DNA from: Thermobifida halotolerans
Lineage (GTDB): Bacteria > Actinomycetota > Actinomycetes > Streptosporangiales > Streptosporangiaceae
Assembly (NCBI RefSeq): GCF_003574835.2
Contig: NZ_CP063196.1
Location: 496,001-560,000 of the forward strand
Direction of reading: 5' to 3'
DNA: 64,000 nt
A model generated the notes under the pieces. That model was not told where the DNA came from. It searched no databases and saw nothing but the letters and a program-made list of their open reading frames with translations. The position numbers and the translations under genes were made by a program. Positions 8,767 through 17,127 of the stretch are shown here, in pieces (the stretch's first letter is position 1; each line of letters starts with the position of its first letter).

Positions 8767-9618
8767 TCAGGGCAGCGTCAGGATCTCCGCGCCGTCCTCG
8801 GTGATGACGATGGTGTGCTCGAACTGCGCGGTGCGCCTGCGGTCCTTGGTCACCGCGGTCCACCCGTCCGGCCAGACCTCGTAGTCGATGGTGCCGAGGG
8901 TGATCATCGGCTCGATGGTGAAGGTCATGCCGGGGACCATCACGGTGTCGGCGCGCGGGTCGTCGTAGTGCGGGATGATCAGCCCGGAGTGGAACTCCGG
9001 GCCCACGCCGTGGCCGGTGAAGTCGCGCACCACGCCGTAACCGAAGCGCTTGGCGTAGGACTCGATGACCCGGCCGACCACGTTGATCTGCCGTCCCGGT
9101 CGGCACGCCCGGATGGCCCGCATGGTGGCCTCGCGGGTGCGCTCCACCAGCAACCGGGACTCCTCGTCGACGTCTCCGGCCAGGAACGTGGCGTTGGTGT
9201 CGCCGTGCACGCCGTGGATGTAGGCGGTGATGTCGACGTTGACGATGTCACCGTCGGAGATGACGGTGTCGTCGGGGATGCCGTGGCAGATGACCTCGTT
9301 CAACGAGGTGCACACCGACTTGGGGAACCCCTTGTAGCCGAGCGGGCTGGGGTAGGCGCCGTGGTCGCACAGGAACTCGTGGCCGACGCGGTCGAGCTCG
9401 TCGGTGGTCACCCCCGGTTCGACGTGCCTGCCGACCTCCTGCAGCGCCTGCGCCGCGATCCGGCCGGCCACCCGCATGGCCTCGATGGTCTCCGGGGTCT
9501 GGACATCCCCCAGCACACCCTCGACCGGACGCTTCTTGCCGACGTACTCGGGGCGGGGAATGGACGGAGGGACCGTGCGTTTGGGCGAGAGACGCCCGGG
9601 AACCAGCGGGGTAGTCAT
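8767..9618 (-). CDS. map: methionine aminopeptidase, type I
   Basis: A 283-residue enzyme that removes the initiator Met from nascent proteins in the cytoplasm. The dimetal site is complete: Asp in [20 protein letters not shown] (two Asp), His in [10 protein letters not shown], Glu in [10 protein letters not shown] and Glu in [13 protein letters not shown]. The about 35-residue N-terminal extension before [14 protein letters not shown] is common in actinobacterial MetAP. The ATG follows a TACACT -10 box by 8 nt, so the transcript is probably leaderless. The small gene at 9657 diverges from it. Confidence 0.95.
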   Translation of the reverse strand: MTTPLVPGRLSPKRTVPPSIPRPEYVGKKRPVEGVLGDVQTPETIEAMRVAGRIAAQALQEVGRHVEPGVTTDELDRVGHEFLCDHGAYPSPLGYKGFPKSVCTSLNEVICHGIPDDTVISDGDIVNVDITAYIHGVHGDTNATFLAGDVDEESRLLVERTREATMRAIRACRPGRQINVVGRVIESYAKRFGYGVVRDFTGHGVGPEFHSGLIIPHYDDPRADTVMVPGMTFTIEPMITLGTIDYEVWPDGWTAVTKDRRRTAQFEHTIVITEDGAEILTLP

Positions 9619-9626
9619 AGAACACG

Positions 9627-9632
9627 AGTGTA
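9627..9632 (-). promoter_or_regulatory. -10 box of a leaderless promoter for map
   Basis: Minus-strand TACACT is separated from the map ATG by 8 nt, leaving no room for a ribosome binding site. Confidence 0.45.
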
Positions 9633-9656
9633 GTCAGCCGCAGATGGGAGGCGTCC

Positions 9657-9881
9657 GTGAGCGGAGCCCTGGGACGGGACATCCTTCCCGAACCCGAGAA
9701 CGGGCCGGGACAGTGGTGGTACTCCCTGAAGACCAAGCAGGTGGAGTACGGTCCTGGCAGTCCCGGCAAGGACCGGATGGGCCCCTACCCTGACCGGGCC
9801 TCGGCGGAGGCCGCGATGGAGAGGGCGAGGGAGCGCACCGAGCGGTGGGACGAGGAGGACCGCGAGTGGAACGACTGGTGA
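9657..9881 (+). CDS. small conserved SPOR-like actinobacterial protein
   Basis: A 74-residue, Trp-rich, highly charged soluble protein: GQWWYSLKTKQVEYGPG near residue 20, GPYPDRASAEAAMERARERT in the middle and a DREWNDW end. The layout of strand, strand and helix resembles half of a SPOR-like fold. Proteins like this are often seen beside map in actinobacteria, though I cannot name a function. GTG 9657 has GGGAGG 5 nt upstream. It is transcribed divergently from map and precedes the CRISPR leader. Confidence 0.7.
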   Translation: MSGALGRDILPEPENGPGQWWYSLKTKQVEYGPGSPGKDRMGPYPDRASAEAAMERARERTERWDEEDREWNDW

Positions 9882-10044
9882 GAGCGCCCTGAGTGCATCG
9901 CCCGGGTACGTGCGGAACGTAGTGGGCGAACCGCCGTGAACAGGGCGCTTCCGTGGAACGGTCTAGAGTGGTCCTGCGGGTGGGAGCTGCTCGCGGGGCG
10001 GATAACGCGGAGATAACGAGCCGCAGAACCGCAGGTCAACTTCT
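9882..10044 (+). promoter_or_regulatory. probable CRISPR leader
   Basis: This 163-bp non-coding stretch abuts the first repeat on the side that is 5' in type I-E arrays. It holds a possible -10 TAGAGT (9964-9969) and two copies of GATAACG (10001-10007 and 10012-10018), 11 bp apart, within the last 45 bp. It is slightly less GC-rich near the first repeat. Orientation is inferred from the repeat sequence; no -35 is clear. Confidence 0.55.
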
Positions 10045-10804
10045 CCGAGCCCCACGCACGTGGGGATGGACCGGCGATCACCGAGGGCGGGGGCGGAATC
10101 CTGTCCCGAGCCCCACGCACGTGGGGATGGACCTCGAGGATTGTGGATACTCCGCGGAGCGGTCGCCCGAGCCCCACGCACGTGGGGATGGACCGGGGGT
10201 GGGGCGGCGAAACACCGGGAACACCAGCCGAGCCCCACGCACGTGGGGATGGACCGTACGACCAGTCCGACCACGGGCCCTCCTCGCCCCGAGCCCCACG
10301 CACGTGGGGATGGACCGCCGAAACCCTCATCACCCACCTCACCGCCGAACCGAGCCCCACGCACGTGGGGATGGACCGACCGTCCTGGCCCTCGACCTGG
10401 CTCGGCACGCCCGAGCCCCACGCACGTGGGGATGGACCGGACACCGCCGAGTGGACCGACCGGGGCACCGGCCGAGCCCCACGCACGTGGGGATGGACCG
10501 CGCGCCTGGCCGACGCTGACAGCCGCATCGCCCCGAGCCCCACGCACGTGGGGATGGACCTTCAGCTTCCTGCTGACTGTGCCGATCGAGATCCCGAGCC
10601 CCACGCACGTGGGGATGGACCGTCCCGACCAACGCCAGCACGGTGTGCTGGTCGCCGAGCCCCACGCACGTGGGGATGGACCGATGCCGTCCGTGACCTC
10701 CCTCAGTTCCCGCCCCCGAGCCCCACGCACGTGGGGATGGACCTCGTTTCCAAATGGTGGCGGTCGGGGCGCAACCCCGAGCCCCACGCACGTGGGGATG
10801 GACC
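10045..10804 (+). CRISPR. type I-E CRISPR array, 13 repeats and 12 spacers
   Basis: Thirteen identical 28-nt repeats begin at 10045 and recur exactly every 61 bp to 10777, giving twelve 33-nt intervals, or 32 nt if the following G/T is counted as repeat position 29. The repeat begins CCGAGCCCCAC and ends GTGGGGATGGACC. Its core CCCCAC / GCAC / GTGGGG is a 6-bp stem with a 4-nt loop, and the end resembles the type I-E consensus GGGGATAAACCG. That sets transcription left to right. Position 29 is G in ten copies and T in three. The last repeat is not degenerate. There is no cas gene within 10 kb on the left or 53 kb on the right, so Cascade and Cas3 must be encoded elsewhere. Confidence 0.97.
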
Positions 10805-11009
10805 GGGGTTGGTGGTGCCGCTGAACAGGAGCCTGCGGAGTCCCGGGGGTGGCCGGTGCGCTTCCAACGAATCCCCCTGTGGAGGCGCAGGAGTGGGGCG
10901 GCGTCCCCACAGGCGGAAAAGGCAGAAGGACGTCGGCCGCCACCGGGAGGGCGCTCCCGTCACCGACCTAGCGGGGGGTCGGAACAGGGCTGAGGCCCCC
11001 TCGGGTGCC

Positions 11010-11708
11010 ATGATCATGGTTATGACACAACAGAGTTCTCCGCACGACCTGCCCGACGTGTCCGGACTGTCCGTCGCCGTGCTCGGCGGCACCGGCGACC
11101 AGGGCCGCGGCCTGGCCCGGCGGCTCGCGATGGCCGGACACGAGGTCATCCTCGGGTCCCGCAGCGCCGAACGGGCGCAGGCCGCGGCCGACGAACTCGG
11201 CGCGGACCTGCCGGTCCGCGGACTGGACAACGCGGCCGCGGCGGCCGCCGGGGACGTGGTCGTCGTCGCGGTTCCCTGGGACGGCCACCGCGCCCTGCTC
11301 GAATCGCTGAAGGACGTCCTGGCGGGCAAGATCGTCGTCGATTGCGTCAACCCGCTCGGCTTCGACAAGCGCGGCGCCTACGCGCTGCCGGTCGAGGAGG
11401 GCAGCGCCGCCGAGCAGGCCGCCGCCGTCCTGCCGGACAGCCGGGTCGTGGCCGCCTTCCACCACGTCTCCGCCGTGGTCCTGCTCGACCCCGAGGTCAC
11501 GGAAGTGGACCTGGACGTGCTGGTGCTCGGTGACGACCGCGAGGCCACCGACACCGTGCGCGCCCTGGCCGCCCGGATCCCCGGCGTGCGCGGGGTCTAC
11601 GGCGGTCGGCTGCGCAACGCCCACCAGGTCGAGGCGTTCACCGCCAACCTGATCTCGATCAACCGCCGCTACAAGGCGCACGCGGGAATCCGGATCACCG
11701 ACGTCTGA
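11010..11708 (+). CDS. fno: NADPH-dependent F420 reductase (F420:NADPH oxidoreductase)
   Basis: A 232-residue Rossmann protein: VAVLGGTGDQGRGLARRLAMAG (about residues 20-40) binds NADPH, and ILGSRSAERA selects the 2'-phosphate. Later segments VVVVAVPWDGH, DCVNPL and AAFHHVSAVVL match the FNO family. It moves hydride between NADPH and F420 and would supply F420H2 to the luciferase-like enzymes at 2.3 and 13.2 kb. Three in-frame ATGs (11010, 11016, 11022) could start it; none has a strong ribosome binding site. It sits just after the CRISPR array, with no shared transcript implied. Confidence 0.92.
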   Translation: MIMVMTQQSSPHDLPDVSGLSVAVLGGTGDQGRGLARRLAMAGHEVILGSRSAERAQAAADELGADLPVRGLDNAAAAAAGDVVVVAVPWDGHRALLESLKDVLAGKIVVDCVNPLGFDKRGAYALPVEEGSAAEQAAAVLPDSRVVAAFHHVSAVVLLDPEVTEVDLDVLVLGDDREATDTVRALAARIPGVRGVYGGRLRNAHQVEAFTANLISINRRYKAHAGIRITDV

Positions 11709-11715
11709 CACCGCC

Positions 11716-11765
11716 GGTCCCGACACCGGGGGTGCGCTTCGCGACCTCGCCCCGGTGTCAGGACC
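11716..11765. terminator. bidirectional terminator between fno and the phosphoesterase
   Basis: GACACCGGGG (11722-11731) pairs perfectly with CCCCGGTGTC (11750-11759), and outer GGTCC/GGACC adds five more pairs after one mismatch. It lies between two converging genes. Confidence 0.7.
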
Positions 11766-11774
11766 GCCGCGCGG

Positions 11775-13076
11775 TCACCGCCGGTCGGTGACCCGCTTGT
11801 CGCCGTCGGCGCCCTTGGTGATGGTGAAGGCGTCCACCAGGGTGCCGTCCAGGGTCCGCGACTCGTAGCTCAGCTCGTCGTTGTCGACCCCGACGACCTG
11901 GTAGGTCTGGGTGTCGGCGACCTGGACGCGGACCTCGGCCCCGTTGGCCGTCCAGTTGCGGTCGGACACGTCGTACATCTTGGGGCCGGTCACCGAGACC
12001 ACGTAGACCGGACCGGTCTGGACGGCGGGGTCGTCGGTGCGGTGGGCGGTCAGGTTGCCCCGGCCGTAGGAGTGGTCGTGCCCCTGGAGCACCAGGTCCA
12101 CGTCGTACTCCTCCAGGATGTCCAGCCACTCCGAGCGCAGCGACCGGTTGTCGCGGGAGGGCGAGTTGGCGAACACCGGGTGGTGGAAGGTGACCACCGT
12201 CCACCGGTTGGGGTTGTCGGCCAGCACCCGCTCCAGCCAGTGCCCCTGGTCCTCCAGCCAGTCCGTGACGTCGAACCAGGGCGCGTTGCGGTAGTTGCTG
12301 TTCAGCACCACGAAGCGGACGCCCTGGAAGTCGGTGTAGTAGACGGTGTCGTCGAGGTCGTCGTCACCGGGGCCGTTGCCCGCGCCGGGGAACTGCCGGT
12401 TCCAGTGGCCCGACAGGCTCCACCCGCTGTACTCGTGGTTGCCGGGGGTGGTGATGTGGTTCATCGTGGCGCTCTCGTCCCCGACGGCGGCGTACCACTC
12501 GGCCCACTCGGAGTCGGAGTTGGCGCTGTTGACCAGGTCGCCCGAGTGGACGGTGAGCGCGGCGTCGGGGGCGGCGGCGTAGGCGGCGCGGACGGTCGGG
12601 GCCGCCCCGCCGGTGATGTCGTTCTGCACGTCGCCCAGGTAGAGGAAGGTGAACGGTTCGGCGGTGGCGGAGGCGGTGGTGAACTCGAACCAGTCGCTCC
12701 AGGAGGTTCCGTCGCCGATCCGGTAGCGGTAGTCGGTCGCGGGGGTCAGTCCGGTGAGCGTCGCGACGTGGTAGCGGCCGCCGCCCGCGGTGCCGGTGCT
12801 GCTGCCCTCGACGGTGACGGTCGCGCCGCCGGAGACCGCTCCGTACTCCAGGTGGGAGACGCTGACGCCGGTGGCGGTGCGCCAGGTGACGGTCTGGGAG
12901 GTGGCGGGGGTGGCGGTGGGGGAGAGGGTGACGCGCTCCGCGACGCCGGGGTCGGCCGCAGCCGGGGCGGGGACCGCGACGACTCCCGTGCCGAGGACGG
13001 CGGAGCCGAGGAGGGCGAGGAGTCCGGCGCGGGCGGCCGGGCGGGAACGGAACGAGCGGACGGAGGAGGACATCAT
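11775..13076 (-). CDS. secreted metallophosphoesterase with purple acid phosphatase-like N-terminal domain
   Basis: A 433-residue exported protein. A signal peptide covers about residues 1-41 (Arg-rich start, hydrophobic core, ending APAAA-DP). A fibronectin-like domain (about 45-135) includes SQTVTWRTATG and TPATDYRYRIGDG. The calcineurin-like catalytic domain follows with the full metal set: YLGDVQND, HSGDLVNS, TTPGNHEYSG, VTFHHPVF and LQGHDHSYGRG. It probably hydrolyses phosphomonoesters or nucleotides outside the cell. Length and domain order fit bacterial PAP-like enzymes. No phosphate-regulation box was recognised. Confidence 0.9.
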   Translation of the reverse strand: MMSSSVRSFRSRPAARAGLLALLGSAVLGTGVVAVPAPAAADPGVAERVTLSPTATPATSQTVTWRTATGVSVSHLEYGAVSGGATVTVEGSSTGTAGGGRYHVATLTGLTPATDYRYRIGDGTSWSDWFEFTTASATAEPFTFLYLGDVQNDITGGAAPTVRAAYAAAPDAALTVHSGDLVNSANSDSEWAEWYAAVGDESATMNHITTPGNHEYSGWSLSGHWNRQFPGAGNGPGDDDLDDTVYYTDFQGVRFVVLNSNYRNAPWFDVTDWLEDQGHWLERVLADNPNRWTVVTFHHPVFANSPSRDNRSLRSEWLDILEEYDVDLVLQGHDHSYGRGNLTAHRTDDPAVQTGPVYVVSVTGPKMYDVSDRNWTANGAEVRVQVADTQTYQVVGVDNDELSYESRTLDGTLVDAFTITKGADGDKRVTDRR

Positions 13077-13247
13077 CTGCGACTCCCGGTGGGACGAGCG
13101 GGTGGACCGCCCGGAGGACGTGTGCCGCGTCTCCGGGCGGTTTCGTTCCGTGACGGAAGTTAACGCCGACGGGCGACGTGCCGGTGAATGCCCGTCAACC
13201 GTCCGCCCGCCTCCGCGGTGCCGTTGGGTTGCCTGCGGGGGAACGGC

Positions 13248-14285
13248 TCACAGCCAGCCCCTGACCTTCTCGATCAGCGCGACCGGGTCGTCGGAGAAGG
13301 GGATCAGGTTGAGGTGGGTGACCCCGGCCTCGCGGAACGCCTCGACGCGTTCGCGGACGTAGGACTCGGGACCGACCAGGTTGGTCAGCTCCACCATCTC
13401 CTCGGGCACCGCCGCGGCGGCCTCCTCCTTCTTCCCGGACAGGTAGAGGTCCTGGATGCGCTCGGCGGCCTCCTCGTAGCCGTAGCGGCGGGCCACCGAG
13501 TTGTAGAAGTTCTTCCCCCGGGCGCCCATGCCGCCGACGTACAGCGCGATCATGGGGCGGGCGAAGTCCAGCAGCCTCTTGGTCTCCTCGCCCTCGCCGA
13601 TCGCGACCATGCCGCCCGCGGCGATCTGGAGTTCGCCCAGGTCGGCGGAGCGCCTGGCGCGGCCCGCGGCCAGGGAGTCGCCCCACACGTCGCGGGCCTT
13701 CTCCGGGATGAACAGGTGGGGCAGCCAGCCGTCGGCGATCTCGGCGGTCATCTCGACGTTCTTGGCGCCCAGGGACGCCACGAACACCGGGATGCGGTCG
13801 CGCACCGGATGGTTGATGATCTTGAGCGGCTTGCCCAGGCCGGTGCCCTGCTCCGGCGGCAGGGGCAGGGTGAAGACCGTGCCCTCGTGGGTCAGCGGGG
13901 CCTCGCGCGCCCACACCTTGCGGCAGATCTCGATGACCTCCCGGGTGCGGGCGAGCGGTCTGGTGTAGGGCACCCCGTGCCAGCCCTCGATGACCTGCGG
14001 GCCGCTCGCGCCCAGGCCGAGTACGGCGCGGCCACCGGAGAGGTAGTCCAGGCCCGCGGCGGTCTGCGCAATCAGGGTGGGGGTGCGCGAGTACAGCGGC
14101 AGGATCGCCGAGCCGATGTTGACGCGTTCGGTGCGGGCGGCGAGGTAGCCCATCAGGGTGGGGCCGTCGAAGCCGTAGAGTTCGGCCACCCACACGGTGT
14201 CCAGGCCGACCTTCTCCAGTTCGACCACCTGGTCGACGGTCCTCCTGATGTCTCCCGAGTAGTTCAACGGCATGGAGATCTGCAT
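13248..14285 (-). CDS. LLM class F420-dependent oxidoreductase
   Basis: A 345-residue luciferase-like enzyme: MQISMPLNYSGDIRR start, DTVWVAELYGFDGPTLMGYL near residue 30, SGGRAVLGLGASGPQVIEGW near residue 85, and the F420-group segment PVFVASLGAKNVEMTAEIADG near residue 165. It is the larger subtype also found in mycobacteria. The substrate is unknown. A nested inverted repeat (14318-14354) lies 33 bp upstream and looks like a repressor site. It is a separate unit from the shorter paralogue at 2.3 kb. Confidence 0.88.
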   Translation of the reverse strand: MQISMPLNYSGDIRRTVDQVVELEKVGLDTVWVAELYGFDGPTLMGYLAARTERVNIGSAILPLYSRTPTLIAQTAAGLDYLSGGRAVLGLGASGPQVIEGWHGVPYTRPLARTREVIEICRKVWAREAPLTHEGTVFTLPLPPEQGTGLGKPLKIINHPVRDRIPVFVASLGAKNVEMTAEIADGWLPHLFIPEKARDVWGDSLAAGRARRSADLGELQIAAGGMVAIGEGEETKRLLDFARPMIALYVGGMGARGKNFYNSVARRYGYEEAAERIQDLYLSGKKEEAAAAVPEEMVELTNLVGPESYVRERVEAFREAGVTHLNLIPFSDDPVALIEKVRGWL

Positions 14286-14317
14286 GGGAAAGCCTCCGCT
14301 GTCCGGTGCGCCAGAAT

Positions 14318-14354
14318 CCCGACCATGCTACTACCGAGTAGCTTTCTGGTCGGG
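14318..14354 (-). promoter_or_regulatory. nested palindromic operator upstream of the LLM oxidoreductase
   Basis: The outer arms are CCCGACCA (14318-14325) and TGGTCGGG (14347-14354), both perfect. The inner arms are GCTACT (14327-14332) and AGTAGC (14337-14342), around ACCG. The inner element is TetR-operator-like. It could also fold as a leader hairpin in RNA. Confidence 0.5.
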
Positions 14355-14365
14355 GAACGGAAGAA

Positions 14366-14399
14366 CCCCCGGAGGGTCCGGACCGGACCGCCCCGGGGG
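14366..14399 (-). terminator. terminator downstream of panB
   Basis: CCCCCGG (14366-14372) pairs with CCGGGGG (14393-14399), with an inner GGTCCG/CGGACC stem, 25 bp past the panB stop. There is no T-run, as is usual in this window. Confidence 0.55.
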
Positions 14400-14423
14400 C
14401 CGTGGACACAGAAAGCCGCCGCG

Positions 14424-15266
14424 TCAGGCGTAGGAATGCTGCTCGTCCGGGAACACCCCGGTCACGACCTCGTCGGCGAAGCCCTTGGCGGCGTCCCGCA
14501 GTCCCGCGGCGAGATCGGCGTAGGGCTTGACGAACTTGGCCACCCGCGGCGACAGCCCCGCCATGTCCTGCCACACCAGCACCTGCGCGTCCGTTCCCGG
14601 CCCCGCGCCGATCCCGATGGTCGGAATGGTCAGCTGCTGGGTGATCTCGGCGGCCAACCGGGCCGGGACGCACTCCAGGACCACCGAGAACGCGCCCGCG
14701 CGCTCCAGCTCCTTGGCGTCGGAGAGCAGGGCCTCGGCCGCCTCGTGGCTGCGCCCCTGGACGCGGTAACCGCCCAGGGCGTTGACCGACTGCGGGGTCA
14801 GACCGATGTGGCCCATCACCGGGATGCCGGCTGAGACCAGCGCCTCCACCTGGGGAGTGACCCGGTGGCCGCCCTCCAGCTTGACGGCCTGGGCGCCGCC
14901 CTCCTTCATCAGCCGGGCGGCCGAGGCCAGCGCCTGCTCGGGCCCGGCCTGGTAGGAGCCGAAGGTCAGGTCGGCCACCACCAGCGCCCGCCTGGACGCC
15001 CGCGACACCGCCGCGGTCAGCGGCACCATGTCGTCGATGGTGACGGGGATGGTGGAGTCGTAGCCGAAGACGACCATGGCGGCGGAGTCGCCCACCAGCA
15101 GCACCGGGATACCCGCCTCGTCGAAGATCCGCGCCGTCAGCGCGTCGTAGGCGGTGAGCATCGGCCAGCGCTCGCCGCGCTGCTTGGCCGCGGCCAGGTC
15201 GTGGACGGTGACACGACGGTTCGAGGTGCCGCCGTACAGGGCGGGAGTGGGGGTTGTGGGGTTCAT
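14424..15266 (-). CDS. panB: 3-methyl-2-oxobutanoate hydroxymethyltransferase
   Basis: A 280-residue enzyme of pantothenate/CoA synthesis that adds a hydroxymethyl group from 5,10-methylene-THF to alpha-ketoisovalerate. Family segments are [34 protein letters not shown] (Mg-binding Asp), [29 protein letters not shown] and [21 protein letters not shown]. Length is typical. The ATG at 15266 begins MNPTTPTP and has GGAGG about 10 nt upstream; longer in-frame starts are not family-like. No panC or panD gene is adjacent. Confidence 0.95.
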   Translation of the reverse strand: MNPTTPTPALYGGTSNRRVTVHDLAAAKQRGERWPMLTAYDALTARIFDEAGIPVLLVGDSAAMVVFGYDSTIPVTIDDMVPLTAAVSRASRRALVVADLTFGSYQAGPEQALASAARLMKEGGAQAVKLEGGHRVTPQVEALVSAGIPVMGHIGLTPQSVNALGGYRVQGRSHEAAEALLSDAKELERAGAFSVVLECVPARLAAEITQQLTIPTIGIGAGPGTDAQVLVWQDMAGLSPRVAKFVKPYADLAAGLRDAAKGFADEVVTGVFPDEQHSYA

Positions 15267-15384
15267 CTGTGCGTTTCCTCCGTTGTCTCGAAGCGCCGTC
15301 AAGGCGTCCCCGGACGTGTCGGTCGCGGTCGGCGCGGGTGCGCCGGACATCCTCATCATGGCACGCATGATTTGCGTTGTTCTA

Positions 15385-15420
15385 CCGGATGAAACTGATT
15401 TGTCGTTTTGTTTCGTCCGG
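15385..15420 (-). promoter_or_regulatory. AT-rich inverted repeat in the panB upstream region
   Basis: CCGGATGAAAC (15385-15395) and GTTTCGTCCGG (15410-15420) are inverted copies with one mismatch, around an unusually AT-rich 14-bp centre. It lies about 120 bp before panB and overlaps a plausible minus-strand -10 TAGAAC, so it may be the operator. A smaller palindrome, ATCATG/CATGAT, lies closer to the gene. Confidence 0.4.
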
Positions 15421-15543
15421 ACGCGCGTGAGAGTCGTCACCGCGGATACGCACAGCACAGGGGCCCCCGCCGCGGAGTCGCGGACACCGCCGGGGGAGGC
15501 GGTGCGGCCCGCCCGGAGCGGCGGGGAGGGGCCGACGGGGCCA

Positions 15544-15561
15544 CCCGCCCTCGCGGGCGGG
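15544..15561 (-). terminator. short hairpin after glnA2
   Basis: CCCGCCC (15544-15550) and GGGCGGG (15555-15561) form a 7-bp stem with a 4-nt loop, 7 bp past the glnA2 stop. Confidence 0.45.
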
Positions 15562-15567
15562 GGACCG

Positions 15568-16929
15568 TCACAGTGTCGGCAGGTAGCGCTGCAGCTCGTA
15601 GGGGGTCACCTGGCGGCGGTAGGCCTGCCACTCCGCCTTCTTGTTGCGCAGGAAGAAGTCGAACACGTGCTCGCCGAGCGCCTCGGCGACCAGCTCGCTG
15701 TTCTCCATCGCCCGCAGCGCCTCGTCCAGGCTCTGCGGCAGCGGGGTGATGCCCAGCGCCCGGCGCTCGGCGTCGGTGAGCGCCCACACGTCGTCGGCGG
15801 CGCCCGGAGGAAGCTCGTAGCCCTCCTCGATCCCCTTCAGCCCGGCGGCCAGGACCACCGCGAAGGCCAGGTAGGGGTTGCACGCCGAGTCCAGCGAGCG
15901 GAACTCGATCCGGGTGGAGTTGCCCTTGCGGGGCTTGTACATCGGCACGCGCACCAGCGCGGAGCGGTTGTTGTGCCCCCAGCACACGTACGCGGGCGCC
16001 TCACCGCCCGCCCCGGCCGAGGCCGCGGCGTTGTCCCACAGCCGCTTGTAGGAGTTGACGAACTGGTTGCACACCGCCGTGATCTCGGCGGCGTGCCGCA
16101 GCACGCCCGCGATGAACCCGCGGCCGATCTTGGACAGCTGGTACTCGGCCCCCGGCTCGTAGAAGGCGTTGCGGTCCCCCTCGAACAGCGACATGTGGGT
16201 GTGCATGCCGGAACCGGGGAACTCGGTGAACGGCTTGGGCATGAAGGTGGCGTAGATGCCCTGCTCCAGGGCCACCTCCTTCATCACCAGCCGGAAGGTC
16301 ATGATGTTGTCGGCGGTGGTCAGGGCGTCGGCGTAGCGCAGGTCGATCTCCTGCTGGCCGGGGCCGCCCTCGTGGTGGCTGAACTCCACCGAGATGCCCA
16401 TGTCCTCGAGCATCATGATGGCGTTGCGGCGGAAGTCGTGCGCGCTGTTGTGCGGCGTGTGGTCGAAGTAGCCGCCGTCGTCGTTCGGCTCGGGGAACTC
16501 GCCGTACTCGGGCTTCTTCTTCAGCAGGTAGAACTCGATCTCGGGATGCGTGTAGAACGTGAAACCGAGATCCGAGGCCCGGCTCAGCTGCCGCTTGAGC
16601 ACGTTGCGCGGATCGGCGTAGCTGGGCGAGCCGTCGGGCATCAGGATGTCGCAGTACATGCGCGCGGTCCCGTGCGGCTCGTTGCGCCACGGCAGCACCT
16701 GGAACGTGGTGGGATCGGGCTGGGCGAGCATGTCCGACTCGTGCACCCGGGCGAATCCCTCGATCGCCGAGCCGTCGAAGCCGATGCCCTCGGCGAAGGC
16801 GGCCTCCAGTTCGGCGGGGGCCACCGCGACCGACTTGAGGTAACCGAGCACGTCGGTGAACCACAGTCGCACGAAGCGGATATCGCGCTCCTCAAGCGTG
16901 CGGAGCACGAATTCCTGCTGTCGGTTCAC
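15568..16929 (-). CDS. glnA2: glutamine synthetase family protein, GlnA2 type
   Basis: A 453-residue glutamine synthetase fold with the metal/ATP elements: [59 protein letters not shown], and [10 protein letters not shown] with [17 protein letters not shown]. The position of the adenylylated Tyr of GlnA carries Trp382 ([10 protein letters not shown]), so GlnE should not modify it. It closely resembles mycobacterial GlnA2 as I recall that sequence. In Streptomyces the GlnA2 counterpart has been linked to gamma-glutamylation of polyamines, so glutamine synthesis may not be its main reaction. The GTG start has GAGGAAGG upstream. Confidence 0.9.
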   Translation of the reverse strand: MNRQQEFVLRTLEERDIRFVRLWFTDVLGYLKSVAVAPAELEAAFAEGIGFDGSAIEGFARVHESDMLAQPDPTTFQVLPWRNEPHGTARMYCDILMPDGSPSYADPRNVLKRQLSRASDLGFTFYTHPEIEFYLLKKKPEYGEFPEPNDDGGYFDHTPHNSAHDFRRNAIMMLEDMGISVEFSHHEGGPGQQEIDLRYADALTTADNIMTFRLVMKEVALEQGIYATFMPKPFTEFPGSGMHTHMSLFEGDRNAFYEPGAEYQLSKIGRGFIAGVLRHAAEITAVCNQFVNSYKRLWDNAAASAGAGGEAPAYVCWGHNNRSALVRVPMYKPRKGNSTRIEFRSLDSACNPYLAFAVVLAAGLKGIEEGYELPPGAADDVWALTDAERRALGITPLPQSLDEALRAMENSELVAEALGEHVFDFFLRNKKAEWQAYRRQVTPYELQRYLPTL

Positions 16930-17114
16930 GGTCCACCTTCCTCGTTTGGTTTCGTGGGATGTCTGACGCGTTCATACCAGACTCCCCACCGTCAGTGTGC
17001 CCTGCGGGCGTTACCACGACGTTAAGCGAGGCCGTCCTCGGCACCCCTACCCGCTGTGAGCCGACCGCAACACCCGTGGTCGGGGCCACGGGAACGCCGG
17101 GAGGAGTCGGGCGT

Positions 17115-17120
17115 TAGGCT
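17115..17120 (+). promoter_or_regulatory. -10 box of a leaderless promoter for nadE
   Basis: TAGGCT ends 7 nt before the GTG start of nadE; no ribosome binding site fits in between. Confidence 0.5.
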
Positions 17121-17127
17121 CATTGTC

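Noticed and set aside
9953-10991. Open reading frames across the CRISPR array on both strands, with EPHARGDGP- and PTHVGMDR-like repeats
   Set aside because: They arise from translating the 61-bp repeat unit in shifting frames; such CRISPR-derived peptides are a known annotation artefact.
16930-17040. A GlnR box upstream of glnA2
   Set aside because: A GAAAC half-site is present on the minus strand, but the partner GTnAC half-site at 6-bp spacing is not; only glnA has a full match.
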